From Achromobacter xylosoxidans A8 (GTDB lineage Bacteria > Pseudomonadota > Gammaproteobacteria > Burkholderiales > Burkholderiaceae_B), in assembly GCF_000165835.1 (NCBI RefSeq), contig NC_014640.1:6200001-6264000 (forward strand): a stretch of DNA of 64,000 bases, written 5' to 3'. Position numbers and translations under genes: made by a program. The first letter of the stretch is position 1; every line of letters starts with the position of its first letter. Shown in pieces: positions 25,884 to 35,417 of this stretch. The notes under the pieces were generated by a model. That model did no database searches. It worked only from the letters and a program-made list of their open reading frames with translations, and was not told the DNA's origin.

Positions 25884-26963
25884 CTACGCCGGCTCGGGAG
25901 CGCCGCGCAGCCGGATCTGTGCGACGGTTCTTTCCCCCCGCTGCTCCAGCAGGAATTCGTGCCTGTCCGGATACCTCAGCGCCAGGCGTCGGCACAGATT
26001 CCCCAGCCCGCTCCCGCCTTGGGCCAGATCGAAAGGCGCATGCAACCGGCCGGGATTTTCCACTTCAATGAGCAATTCCTCGCCCTGCAAGCGCGTGCGT
26101 ATGCCGATCGGGAAATGCCCATGTTCCGAACGCATGCCATGCTTGATCGCGTTTTCCACCAGCCCCTGCAGCGTCATGTGCGGTAGGCAGACGTCCAGCG
26201 TGGCCGGATCGATCTGGCAGCGCAGTTCCAGTTGCTTGTCGAAACGCAGCGCCTGTATGCGCACGTAAGCCTCGGCGGCCTCGATCTCCTCTTCCAACCT
26301 GGGCAGGCCGCGTCCGCGCCGGTCCAGCGAATAGCGCAGGTACTCAGCCAGGCTGCGAGTCATTTCCTCCGCAATAGCGGGACGTTCGGCGATCTCGGCC
26401 ACGATGGTGTTGAGCGAGTTGAACAGGAAGTGCGGTTCGATCTGCATTTGCAGATGTTCGAGTTCCAGCTTCAGAGAGCGCGTTTCCGCCTTCATCTTCG
26501 ACAGGCGCTCGGTGCGCGCGCTCAGCTCGGCCGAGACGCCGAAATAGATCAGCGTCCAGATCGAGAGCATGCCCATGTAGTAGAGAAAACCCAGCCGGTA
26601 TTGGTTACCCGGCAGCACCCGGATCGTGCCGGGCAGGAATAGGCCGTGAATGCCGTAGGCGATCGACGCCAGCAGGGCCGAGGCGGTCAGGCAGAACAGT
26701 ACCGCGCAGACCAGCACCAACAGAGGCGGATCGCCCTTGCCCGCACGGCGGCCATGCAGCACGGCCGCCGCGCTGGTCAGGATGTATGCCAGCGGCTCCA
26801 GCGCCACCGTCAGCCAGAAGGCCGCATTGGCATTGGCGAATATCGCCAGCCGGATGAAAAAGCCCACCACCGCCAGAAACAGCCACCCCAAGGTCTGCGC
26901 CCGCCAGAAGCCGAGCGACGACTCGCCCGGACTCAAGCCCTGGCTGATGGGAATGAACTTCAT
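25884..26963 (-). CDS. LytS/AlgZ-type sensor histidine kinase
   Basis: 359 residues. Four or five membrane helices occupy about residues 20-150, followed by a coiled linker and the His_kinase domain with the phospho-acceptor motif QIEPHFLFNSLN, and an HATPase domain with LVENAIKHGM and GSGLGN. It has no PAS or GAF domain. The LytTR regulator gene is divergent across 113 bases and is its obvious partner. I chose the ATG at 26963, which keeps the start outside the partner's promoter. Confidence 0.9.
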   Translation of the reverse strand: MKFIPISQGLSPGESSLGFWRAQTLGWLFLAVVGFFIRLAIFANANAAFWLTVALEPLAYILTSAAAVLHGRRAGKGDPPLLVLVCAVLFCLTASALLASIAYGIHGLFLPGTIRVLPGNQYRLGFLYYMGMLSIWTLIYFGVSAELSARTERLSKMKAETRSLKLELEHLQMQIEPHFLFNSLNTIVAEIAERPAIAEEMTRSLAEYLRYSLDRRGRGLPRLEEEIEAAEAYVRIQALRFDKQLELRCQIDPATLDVCLPHMTLQGLVENAIKHGMRSEHGHFPIGIRTRLQGEELLIEVENPGRLHAPFDLAQGGSGLGNLCRRLALRYPDRHEFLLEQRGERTVAQIRLRGAPEPA

Positions 26964-27076
26964 GGACACGCCCTCCGGAGGGGCAAAGGGTTCTCTGGAA
27001 ACTGCATAGGCCTTATATTTACCCGCGTGCCAGACCGAACGACTATACCCGCCACACCACGGCGCCAAGGAGGAAA

Positions 27077-27763
27077 ATGCTGCGCGTGCTTGTCATCGAC
27101 GATGAAGCCCCGGCGCGGCGCTACTTGCGCCGGCTGCTCGAAGCCTCGGGCGACGTCCTGGTCGCAGGCGAAGCTGCCACCCTTGAACAGGCGCGGGCCC
27201 TGATCCGCGAGCATCGTCCCGATGCCCTGTTCCTCGACATCGAACTGACTGCCGGCACCGGCTTCGATCTGCTGAACGAACTGGACGCCCCGCCCGCCGT
27301 CGTCTTCGTCACGGCGCACAGCGATTACGCGGCCCGCGCCTTCGACGTCCAGGCCGCCGATTATCTGCTCAAGCCCGTGCGGCCGGACCGGCTCGAACAG
27401 ACGCTGGCAAGGCTGCGCCCGCGCGCCAGCGGCCACCTGACGCTGCGCACGCGTAACGGCACCAGGCTCATCAAGGTCCAGGAACTGACCTTGGCACAGG
27501 CCCAGGGCGACTACGTGCTGCTTTGCAGCGCCAGCCATGCGAACGAGCTGATGCATATCACCTTCAAGCGCCTGGCGGCCCAGTTGCCCTGCCCCCCCTT
27601 CTGCGCCCTGTCCCGGTCCGTCATCATGAATCTGGAGCATGTCTCCCATCTATCGCAGCTTCCCGGCGCCCAGACTGAGGTGGCGTTCAACAACGGTGTC
27701 GCTTCCGTCGTATTGGGCCGGGTCGCCACGCAGCGGCTGCGGCGCGCGGTGGCAATGCGCTGA
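27077..27763 (+). CDS. LytTR-family response regulator
   Basis: 228 residues. The receiver domain (1-118) has acidic pocket residues IDDE, the phospho-acceptor D54 in LFLDIEL and the conserved K in LLKPV. The C-terminal LytTR DNA-binding domain (about 130-225) is a mainly beta fold. It pairs with the divergent LytS-type kinase. AlgR of Pseudomonas is a known member of this type; no alginate genes are visible here, so the targets are unknown. About 160 bases downstream to the next gene hold no clear signal. Confidence 0.92.
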   Translation: MLRVLVIDDEAPARRYLRRLLEASGDVLVAGEAATLEQARALIREHRPDALFLDIELTAGTGFDLLNELDAPPAVVFVTAHSDYAARAFDVQAADYLLKPVRPDRLEQTLARLRPRASGHLTLRTRNGTRLIKVQELTLAQAQGDYVLLCSASHANELMHITFKRLAAQLPCPPFCALSRSVIMNLEHVSHLSQLPGAQTEVAFNNGVASVVLGRVATQRLRRAVAMR

Positions 27764-27925
27764 CGCGCTGAGCGCGGCGTAGCGGCCGGCGCCGGGGTTG
27801 GAACGCTTCGCCGCGCCGACTCAAGCCGAAAACGAGCAGATTGTCGTCGGCGGCTCGGGAGATATCACGCCTTTTTCGACGAAACGCGGGTTTGCCTCGA
27901 CCAAACGCCGGTCAGGCGGGCGGCG

Positions 27926-29530
27926 TCAATAGCCTGTCGGGTAGCCGTCCTTGCGATGGTCCGACGCGGCCAGATACCCCCCTTGCTCCAGCCGCATAGC
28001 CATCTGCGCGCTGCCGAACTCCAGATCGAAACGCGGCGCCACGTCTACCTTGTGGCCGAAGGCGCGCAGTTGCTCGATGGCTTCCGGCGGGCAGTTCCAT
28101 TCCACCGCCACACCCACGTTGTCGTCCTTGATGCGCCAGCGTGGCGCGTCGCTGGCAGCCTGCGGGTTCTGGCCAAAATCGGCCAGGCGGCTGGTGACTT
28201 GAAGATGACCCTGCGCCTGCATGGAACCGCCCATCAAGCCAAAGCTCATCAAGGGCTGCCCACCCTTCATCAAGAAACCGGGAATGATGGTGTGGAACGG
28301 CCGCTTGCCCGGCGCCACCACATTGGGATGCCCAGCCTTCGTGGAAAAGCCCCAGCCCCGGTTCTGCATGGCGATGCCCGTTCCCGGCACCACCACGCCG
28401 GAACCGAATCCCTTGAAGTTGGACTGGATGAACGACACCATGGTGCCATGCCTGTCGGCGGCGGTCAGATACACCGTACCGCCGCTGTGCGGATTGCCGG
28501 GCCGCGGGCCGCCCGCCCGGCCCGGATCTATCAGCTTGGCTCTTTCGGCCAGATAGGCGGGATCCAGCAGCTGTGCACTGGACACTTTCATGTGGGCCGG
28601 ATCCCCGACGTGCTCGTACAGGTCGGCGAAGGCCAGCCGCATGGCTTCGATCTGCAAGTGCAGCGCGCGGCCGCTGTCGCGGCCGCAGGCCGCCAGGTCG
28701 AAGTGCTCCAACATGCCCAGGGCCATCAATGCGCCGATACCCTGGCCATTGGGACCGATCTCGAACAGTTCCAGGTCGCGGTAGCGCATGCCTATCGGCT
28801 CTACCCAATCGGCCGTATGGCTCGCCATGTCGGCCTCGGTGATGTAGCCGCCCGTGTTGCGCGCATGGGCGGCTATCGCCGCGGCCAGTTCGCCGCGGTA
28901 GAAGCTTTCGCCCTTGCTGCAGGCGATGCTCTCCAGCGTGGCGGCCTGGCCCGGACTGCGAAAGCGCTCTCCCGGCAAGGGCGCGCGGCCGCCTGGCGCA
29001 AAGGACTCGGCGAAGCCCGGCTGCCCGCTCAGGCGCGGCACTTGTTTCTGCCACTGGCGATGCACCGTGGGTGAGACCAGGTAGCCGTCCCGCGCATAGC
29101 GTATGGCGGGCTCGAACAGGTCCTCGAACGGCAGCGAACCGAATTTCTCCCAGATCGCGCGCCAGCCGGATACGGCGCCGGGCACCGTCACGCTGCCCCA
29201 GCCGATAGGATCCATGCCGTCCAGATGCGCGAACCTGGCCGTCTCCCAGGCGGCTGGCGCGCGCCCGGAAGCGTTCAGCCCATGCAGGCGACCGTTATGC
29301 CAGACGATCGCAAACATGTCGCCGCCTATGCCGTTCATGCACGGCTCCACGACCGTCAGCGCAATGGCGGTAGCCAGCGCCGCATCGATCGCGTTGCCGC
29401 CGCGCGCGTACATCTGCAGGCCGGCTGAGCTGGCCAAGGGCTGCGACGTGCTGACTACGTTGTCCGCCAGCACCGGCATGCGTTGCGATGGGTAGGGAAG
29501 CTGCCAGAAGGGATCGTTGGATATGGGCAT
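27926..29530 (-). CDS. Gamma-glutamyltransferase-family Ntn hydrolase, cytosolic form
   Basis: 534 residues covering the whole GGT fold as a single proenzyme. The predicted autocleavage nucleophile is T352 in HSGGTVYLTAAD, and the glycine-rich pocket GLMGGSMQAQGHLQ lies further on. There is no signal peptide, unlike periplasmic E. coli GGT, so it resembles cytosolic GGT-like or acylase-type members. It could cleave a gamma-glutamyl or related amide. A Bug binding protein gene lies ten bases upstream on the same strand, implying an imported amide-like substrate. Confidence 0.88.
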   Translation of the reverse strand: MPISNDPFWQLPYPSQRMPVLADNVVSTSQPLASSAGLQMYARGGNAIDAALATAIALTVVEPCMNGIGGDMFAIVWHNGRLHGLNASGRAPAAWETARFAHLDGMDPIGWGSVTVPGAVSGWRAIWEKFGSLPFEDLFEPAIRYARDGYLVSPTVHRQWQKQVPRLSGQPGFAESFAPGGRAPLPGERFRSPGQAATLESIACSKGESFYRGELAAAIAAHARNTGGYITEADMASHTADWVEPIGMRYRDLELFEIGPNGQGIGALMALGMLEHFDLAACGRDSGRALHLQIEAMRLAFADLYEHVGDPAHMKVSSAQLLDPAYLAERAKLIDPGRAGGPRPGNPHSGGTVYLTAADRHGTMVSFIQSNFKGFGSGVVVPGTGIAMQNRGWGFSTKAGHPNVVAPGKRPFHTIIPGFLMKGGQPLMSFGLMGGSMQAQGHLQVTSRLADFGQNPQAASDAPRWRIKDDNVGVAVEWNCPPEAIEQLRAFGHKVDVAPRFDLEFGSAQMAMRLEQGGYLAASDHRKDGYPTGY

Positions 29531-29540
29531 GGGAGTCCGA

Positions 29541-30560
29541 TCATTTGCCTGCGGTGATGTTCAAGGCCTTGACCTTGTCGCGCCAGAATGCCTGCTGGTC
29601 CAGGATGAACCGCGGCAGGGTCTGGGCCGGGATCTCGCTGATCTGAAAGCCCTGGGCCTCGATGGCCTTGCGGAATCCGGCATCGGCCTGCGCCTTGGCC
29701 AGCGCGCCAGCCACGATTTCCAGCCTGTCCTTGGAGGTCCCCTTGGGCGCCATCAGCGCGAACAGGTTCTCGGCCTCCAGGCCCTGCACGCCCAGCTCCT
29801 TGAGCGTGGGCACGTCGGGCATGACGGGCAGGCGCTTGGCGGAAGCCACGCCCAACACGTCGATGCGGCCACCCTGCTTGTGCGGCAGCGAGCTGGTCAC
29901 GCTGTCGAACATGAAGACCGACGCGCCCGAAATCACCTCGGGCAAGGCCTGGCTGCTGCCCTTGTACGGGATCTGCAAGGCATCCACGCCCGCCTGCTCC
30001 TTGAAGATCTCGCCCTCCAGGTTCGACAGCGTGCCCGCGCCCATCGACGCGTAGTTGTACTTGCCCGGCGCCGCCTTCAGATAGGCCACCAGGCTGGCAT
30101 AGTCCTTGATGCCCAGCGTCGCCGGCGTGACCAGGATGTGCGGGGCGCTCGCTATCGCGCCCACCGCCTCGAAATCACCGTCCAGCGACACCTGCTGCTT
30201 GCCGTTGAGGGCCTCGTAGATGGAATTGGACATCACCGACGAGATATACAGCGTGTAGCCGTCGGCCTCGGAACGCGCGGCTGCCTGCATGCCGATCAAA
30301 CCGCCCGCACCGGGCCGGTTCAACACCACCACGGACTGGCCCAGTGTGTCTCCCAGCTTCTGGCTTAGCTCGCGCGCCAGAACGTCGGTGGCGCCGCCGG
30401 GCGGGAATGACAGGATCAGTTGGAGCGAGCGCTGCGGGAAATCCGCCGCCCCCGCTCCCGCCGCCGCCGACAGCGCAAGCGCGGCAAAGGTACCTTTCAA
30501 AAAGCCCAGTCCTTGCAGGCGCGTGACGGCGCGGCCCGATTTGCAAACAACATTAACCAT
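29541..30560 (-). CDS. Bug-family periplasmic solute-binding protein
   Basis: 339 residues with a long signal peptide (about 38 residues, basic N-region, hydrophobic AALALSAAAGAGA core). Bug motifs are LQLILSFPPGGATDVLAR, the ADGYTLYI segment and IPYKGS. It begins at ATG 30560; AAGGGGAA precedes it. It is the first gene of a two-gene unit with the GGT-like enzyme and diverges from a LysR gene at 30704 across 143 bases, which is the likely regulator. Confidence 0.92.
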   Translation of the reverse strand: MVNVVCKSGRAVTRLQGLGFLKGTFAALALSAAAGAGAADFPQRSLQLILSFPPGGATDVLARELSQKLGDTLGQSVVVLNRPGAGGLIGMQAAARSEADGYTLYISSVMSNSIYEALNGKQQVSLDGDFEAVGAIASAPHILVTPATLGIKDYASLVAYLKAAPGKYNYASMGAGTLSNLEGEIFKEQAGVDALQIPYKGSSQALPEVISGASVFMFDSVTSSLPHKQGGRIDVLGVASAKRLPVMPDVPTLKELGVQGLEAENLFALMAPKGTSKDRLEIVAGALAKAQADAGFRKAIEAQGFQISEIPAQTLPRFILDQQAFWRDKVKALNITAGK

Positions 30561-30703
30561 GCGATTCCCCTTGGTTGAAGAGCCGCCGGCCGGGTCTGTT
30601 GCCCTTGCGTCCTGACGGCCCTGGTCGGCCCATTCTATGAATTGCTTTTGAGGCAATCAATATCAATAATTAGCATGCCAATTGCTATTTTGAGAATCAT
30701 CAT

Positions 30704-31618
30704 ATGCTGAGTGCCGCGCACCGCTATTTCCTCGAAGTCGTACGCGCAGGCAGCATCAAGGACGCCGCCGCAACCTTGCACGTAGCGCCCTCGGCAATCA
30801 GCCGGCAAGTCGCCAAACTGGAGGACGACTGTGGCGCTGCCCTGTTCGAGCGCCGCCCGCACGGCATGGAACTGACCCGGGCCGGTGAAATGCTGGCCGA
30901 CTATGTGCGCCGTGTCGCCATGGATGCCGAACACGTGCTGCGCGATATCCGCAGCCTGCGTCGCGCTGAACTGACCACCATCCGCATAGGGTCCAACGAG
31001 GCCGTGGCGCGCAACGTGCTACCGCCCATCCTGGGCGCCTACCGCGCCCTGCACCCCGAGGTCGCGTTCCAGGTGCACATTGCGTCGCCCGGCGTGGTGA
31101 CGCAACGCCTGCGCGACGGCAGCATCGATCTGGGCCTGGCCTTCAGCCTGAATGCCGGCAGCGGCATCGCAGTGCGCTACGAAATCGTCTCGCCCGTGCG
31201 CGCCATCATGGTCCCAAGCCATCCGCTGGCCAGGCGCGCCAGCGTGTCGCTGGACGACCTGCGCCGCTACCCGATCGCGCTGACGGACTCCGGCACCACC
31301 GTGCGCCTGCTGTTCGACAATTCAGCAGCCGGAAGCGACGGGCCGCCCTTCGATGTCGCCTATTCCAGCAACTCGTCATCGGTCATCCGCGCCATCGTCG
31401 AAGCCGGCCATGCTGTCACGCTGGCTGGCGAAATCACGCTCGCCGAGCCCCTGCGCAGTGGTGCGCTGGTAGCCGTGGCGTTGCAGCAAGCCATGTTCGC
31501 CGAACGCACGCTGCAGGTGCAGACTGCCGGCCATGCCCGACTGCCCGAGGCGACGGGCGCATTCATACAGCACCTGATCGAGGCGCTATCCGCAAGCCAG
31601 CATCGACGCGATTCTTGA
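30704..31618 (+). CDS. LysR-family transcriptional regulator
   Basis: 304 residues. The HTH region (about 1-60) reads HRYFLEVVRAGSIKDAAATLHVAPSAISRQVAK in two helices, followed by the LysR effector domain. It diverges from the Bug/GGT-like pair. The intergenic gap at 30640-30700 is AT-rich, with repeated AATT and ATTG elements, and probably holds both promoters. The hydrophobic end of the effector domain and a His-rich tail show nothing unusual. Confidence 0.88.
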   Translation: MLSAAHRYFLEVVRAGSIKDAAATLHVAPSAISRQVAKLEDDCGAALFERRPHGMELTRAGEMLADYVRRVAMDAEHVLRDIRSLRRAELTTIRIGSNEAVARNVLPPILGAYRALHPEVAFQVHIASPGVVTQRLRDGSIDLGLAFSLNAGSGIAVRYEIVSPVRAIMVPSHPLARRASVSLDDLRRYPIALTDSGTTVRLLFDNSAAGSDGPPFDVAYSSNSSSVIRAIVEAGHAVTLAGEITLAEPLRSGALVAVALQQAMFAERTLQVQTAGHARLPEATGAFIQHLIEALSASQHRRDS

Positions 31619-31725
31619 CTTGCCGCAGGCTAGCCGCAAAACTGAATGCTCTACGCGCGCGCAGGCATGGCCGGGCGCAGCAGGCCCCGATTCAATGGTC
31701 AGAGAATTATTGAAGGAGCTCCGCA

Positions 31726-33327
31726 TTGATCCCTGCAGCGATGCCCAGACTGAAGTTGCGCCGGCTGGTCACCGTGCTGGCGCTCGCCAGCGGAATCATT
31801 GCCTTCGCCAACACGCTGTACGCGGCCTACCTGGTCCAGCGCGAACAGCTCATCGCCACTACCCTGGAGGCCAACCGGGCCTACGCGGTCAAGCTGGCCG
31901 AGGTCACCGACCTATACATCGAATCCATACAGCGGCAGCTGGTCCTCTCCGCCGAACGCGCGCCTGGCCTGGTTGGATCCAAATCCGCCCTGGAGGACGA
32001 ACTCGCGCGCCTCGTCCACCAGACAGACGGGGCCATGACTGCCGCCATTACCGACAGGAACGGCACCGTCCTGGCCACCGTTCCAGAAAATCCGGGCTTT
32101 GAAGGCAAGACGCTGGTTCGGCAGCAACCGATCACTGGCCCACAAAGATTGGCGGGACAGATATCGACGCCCTATGTGGGCATGGCGGGTCATCTGATTT
32201 TGGCTTTTTCAGAGCCCTACCTGGATGCCAAGGGCGCTTATGCCGGCGCCATCATCACCGCCCTGCCCCTGCGGCAAGGAAATGAATTCGACAAGCTGGT
32301 GGGCGATCATTTCTACCGCGACGGCTCCTACCTGTATGTCATCGATGGCGACGGGAACATCATCTATCACAAGGACAAGGAACGCATCGGCACCAGCGAA
32401 AGGAGCAACGCGGCGGTCGAGGCGGTGCTGCGGGGCGAGACCGGGGCGATGCCCGTGGTCAACACCCGCGGCACGCACCTGCTGGCCGGATACGCCGCGC
32501 TCAAGCATGGCGGCTGGGGCGTGGTGGCGCAACGCCCGCTGGACGAAACGCTGCGCCCGCTGCAGAGCCTGACCAGCAGGATCGTGCTCTACGCCCTGCC
32601 GGTGGGGCTGATCATGCTCCTGGTCATCTACCTGTTGGGCCGCTGGATCTCCAGGCCCCTGGAAGAACTGGCGCAGGTCATCGAACGGGACCAGCCCGGC
32701 GCCTCGGCTGGCGACCTCGGCAAGATCAAGAGCTGGTACTACGAGGCGGCACGGCTCAGAAACGCGGTAACCATGAGCCAGAATTCGCAGACCAGGCGCA
32801 TCGACAAGCTGAGTTCCGACACCATCACCGACCCGATGACCGGCCTCATCAATCGAAGGGGCCTGGCGCTGCAAGTCACCGCGCTACAGCGGGCTCAACA
32901 GCCTTTCGCCGCGCTCGCGCTGGACCTGGACCACTTCAAACTTGTGAACGACACCTTCGGGCACGCGGCCGGCGATCAGGTGCTGATCGCGCTGGCCGGC
33001 ATCCTCAGGACCTGCATCCGGGCGGAGGACGCGCCGTGCCGCGTCGGCGGCGAAGAGTTCCTGATCCTGATGCCGGACGCCTCGCGCGACACCGCGGGGA
33101 AGGTGGCCGAACGCATCCGGGCGGCGACGGCAAGCCAGGTCATGCCGCAAGGAGTGGGACAAGTCACGGTCTCCATCGGCATCGCGCTATGGCCGTCCGA
33201 TGATCCCGACATCGACAAAGTCCTAGCCAAGGCCGATCAGGCTTTGTACCGAGCGAAGCATTCGGGGCGCGATCGGGTGGAAGCATGGTCGGCCGTGGAA
33301 GCCAGTCCCGAAGATACGCGGAATTAA
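31726..33327 (+). CDS. Membrane-bound diguanylate cyclase with CACHE sensor
   Basis: 533 residues. The first membrane helix is at about 14-35, a periplasmic double-CACHE-type sensor at about 40-280 and the second helix at about 287-308. A HAMP-like stretch follows, then a GGDEF domain (about 365-525) with active site GGEEF and the RxxD product-inhibition site (RAED) five residues before it. It should make c-di-GMP in response to a periplasmic ligand. TTG 31726 has AAGGAG at 31713-31718 and is preferred; ATG 31741 is too far from it. There is no EAL domain. Confidence 0.9.
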   Translation: MIPAAMPRLKLRRLVTVLALASGIIAFANTLYAAYLVQREQLIATTLEANRAYAVKLAEVTDLYIESIQRQLVLSAERAPGLVGSKSALEDELARLVHQTDGAMTAAITDRNGTVLATVPENPGFEGKTLVRQQPITGPQRLAGQISTPYVGMAGHLILAFSEPYLDAKGAYAGAIITALPLRQGNEFDKLVGDHFYRDGSYLYVIDGDGNIIYHKDKERIGTSERSNAAVEAVLRGETGAMPVVNTRGTHLLAGYAALKHGGWGVVAQRPLDETLRPLQSLTSRIVLYALPVGLIMLLVIYLLGRWISRPLEELAQVIERDQPGASAGDLGKIKSWYYEAARLRNAVTMSQNSQTRRIDKLSSDTITDPMTGLINRRGLALQVTALQRAQQPFAALALDLDHFKLVNDTFGHAAGDQVLIALAGILRTCIRAEDAPCRVGGEEFLILMPDASRDTAGKVAERIRAATASQVMPQGVGQVTVSIGIALWPSDDPDIDKVLAKADQALYRAKHSGRDRVEAWSAVEASPEDTRN

Positions 33328-33434
33328 AATTCCTATCGGTTTTCACCCGATGACGAATCTTCATCAGACGGTTTTCACCAGGCATCTACAATCCTGGCCA
33401 GGGTCAACTCAAATAAAAAGACCGTGGAGACAAG

Positions 33435-34421
33435 ATGAAGACAGCCATGCCTGGTGGGACCTCCTTTATCACCCGACTCAAGTACCTGGCGCTGGCCGGC
33501 CTGTTCATGGCGGCTTCAGGCCATGCGCAGCAGCAGCCCGCCAAGCTCGTTGTCGGCCTGCCCGCCGGCGGATCGTTCGACACCATCGCCAGGATCGTGG
33601 CGGAGAAGCTTCCCAGCCATCTGGAGCGGCCAGTGGTGGTGGAGAACCGCCCCGGCGCGCAGACGCGCATCGCCATCCAGGCGGTAAAGAGCGCGGCGCC
33701 CGATGGCAACAATCTGCTGGTCGCGCCGGGCGTGGCCATCTTCCTCTACCCGCACCTGTTCCGCCAGCTCAGCTACGACCCCTTCACCGACCTCAAGCCT
33801 GTCACACAGCTGGTGAGCTGGGACATCGTGCTCGCCGTCGCGGCGGACAGTCCCATCACCTCGTTCCAGGAATTCCAAACCTGGACCAGACAGAATCCGG
33901 GCAAGACGTTCTACGGCACATCCGGCACCGGCAGCCTGCAGCATTTCCTGGGCGTATCGCTGGCCAAGCGTCTGGACACGCCGCTTGAGCACATCGCCTT
34001 CAAGGGCGGCAAGGACGCCGTCACAGCGCTGCTGGGCGGCCATATCAATGCCATTGTGATGGACGCGGGCGAAGTGGTCCCGTTGGCACAGGCGGGCAAG
34101 CTGCGCGTCCTGGCGACTTTCAGCGCGCAGCGCGAACCGGCGCTGCCGCAAACCCCGACCATGCGCGAGCTGGGGCTGGGCGAGCTGGAGACCTCGGGCT
34201 GGGCGGGGCTGTATGCGCCGGCCGGCACGCCGGAGCCGGTCATCCACAAACTGAACACGGCCGTGAACGAAATCCTCGCCCTGCCCGACGTGGCCAGGCG
34301 CGTCGCCGAACTGGGCATGCGGCCGGCCGGCGGCACGCCGGAAGCGGTCGATGCGCTGGCGCGCGAACAACTCGATCAATGGCGCGATACGGTGGCTCAG
34401 TCAGGCTTCGTGATCGACTGA
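33435..34421 (+). CDS. Bug-family periplasmic solute-binding protein
   Basis: 328 residues with a signal peptide of about 32 residues ending GHAQ. The first Bug motif is LVVGLPAGGSFDTIAR, and the usual DGYTL turn is replaced by DGNNLLVAPG, so the pocket differs from the other Bug proteins here. It heads a co-directional set with an FAH-family hydrolase, an aminotransferase and an exported amidohydrolase, with gaps of 40-52 bases. This suggests uptake of an organic acid or N-acyl amino acid. Confidence 0.92.
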   Translation: MKTAMPGGTSFITRLKYLALAGLFMAASGHAQQQPAKLVVGLPAGGSFDTIARIVAEKLPSHLERPVVVENRPGAQTRIAIQAVKSAAPDGNNLLVAPGVAIFLYPHLFRQLSYDPFTDLKPVTQLVSWDIVLAVAADSPITSFQEFQTWTRQNPGKTFYGTSGTGSLQHFLGVSLAKRLDTPLEHIAFKGGKDAVTALLGGHINAIVMDAGEVVPLAQAGKLRVLATFSAQREPALPQTPTMRELGLGELETSGWAGLYAPAGTPEPVIHKLNTAVNEILALPDVARRVAELGMRPAGGTPEAVDALAREQLDQWRDTVAQSGFVID

Positions 34422-34461
34422 GCGCCGCCTCCCTCTCTCCCTTATCACCGGATCAATACCC

Positions 34462-35373
34462 ATGTTTGCATTGACCACTCTCGACGTCGCCTCCCGCCCC
34501 GTCGCCTGCCTGGAGATCGATGGCAGCCACTATCCGCTGGCCGCTTGCGCGCGGGTACTGGACCTGCCGGCGCTGGATGCATCCGTGCGGGACCTCTTCG
34601 AGGACTGGCCGCGTTCGCTGGCGCTGCTGGAACTGGCGGCCGCGCGCCGCACCGCGCTGGCGGGCCACGAAGTCGCCGGGCCGGTCCGCCACCTGGCGCC
34701 GCTGCAGTATCCCGGCAAAGTGCTCTGCGCCGGGGCCAACTACCATGATCACCTGGCGGAAATGAATGTGCCGAATGCCGCGGACAAATCCGCGCAGCGC
34801 CTTTTTTTCTTCTTCAAGCCGCCCCGCCAGGCCGTGGTCGGCGAAGGCGCGACGGTACACATGCCCATCGACTGCCAACGCCTGGACTGGGAAATCGAGC
34901 TGGCGCTGGTGATAGGCAAGACAGCCAGGAACGTGAGCCTGGAAGACGCGCTCCACCATGTGGCGGCGTACACGGTAGCCGTCGACATGTCGGCGCGTGA
35001 CCTCAATAAGGCGCCCGACACCTTCTACAAGCTGGATTGGGTGGCAGGCAAGGCGCATGACACCAGCTGTCCGCTCGGCCCCAGGCTGGTGCCCGCAACC
35101 TTCATCCCCGACCCCATGGACCTGGGCATGAAGCTCAGCGTCAATGGCCAGCTCAAGCAAGACGCCCGCAGCAGCGGCATGGTCTTCGACATACGCGAAC
35201 AGCTGGTGACCCTGAGCCGCATCATGACGCTGGAGCCCGGCGATCTAGTGCTGACCGGCACCCCCGCCGGCGTGGGCGCGCCACAAGGCACTTTCCTGAA
35301 GATCGGCGACGAAATCAGCGCCACGATCGAGGGCATCGGCACCCTGGCGGTGCAGATTCAGGCATCGCGCTGA
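34462..35373 (+). CDS. Fumarylacetoacetate hydrolase (FAH)-family protein
   Basis: 303 residues. The C-terminal FAH domain (about 85-300) has metal ligands in DWEIELALVIG and the DMSARDL segment, and the end motif VLTGTPAGVG. Such proteins hydrolyse or decarboxylate oxo-acids such as acylpyruvates, oxaloacetate or 2-hydroxyhepta-diene-dioate. An aromatic-type aminotransferase follows, so a step in aromatic amino acid or homoprotocatechuate-like breakdown is reasonable but not proven. The start ATG 34462 fits a weak purine-poor leader. Confidence 0.88.
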   Translation: MFALTTLDVASRPVACLEIDGSHYPLAACARVLDLPALDASVRDLFEDWPRSLALLELAAARRTALAGHEVAGPVRHLAPLQYPGKVLCAGANYHDHLAEMNVPNAADKSAQRLFFFFKPPRQAVVGEGATVHMPIDCQRLDWEIELALVIGKTARNVSLEDALHHVAAYTVAVDMSARDLNKAPDTFYKLDWVAGKAHDTSCPLGPRLVPATFIPDPMDLGMKLSVNGQLKQDARSSGMVFDIREQLVTLSRIMTLEPGDLVLTGTPAGVGAPQGTFLKIGDEISATIEGIGTLAVQIQASR

Positions 35374-35417
35374 AATCCTGGCCGGCCACGGCCGCATCTT
35401 CCTCATGAGGCAGTTCC

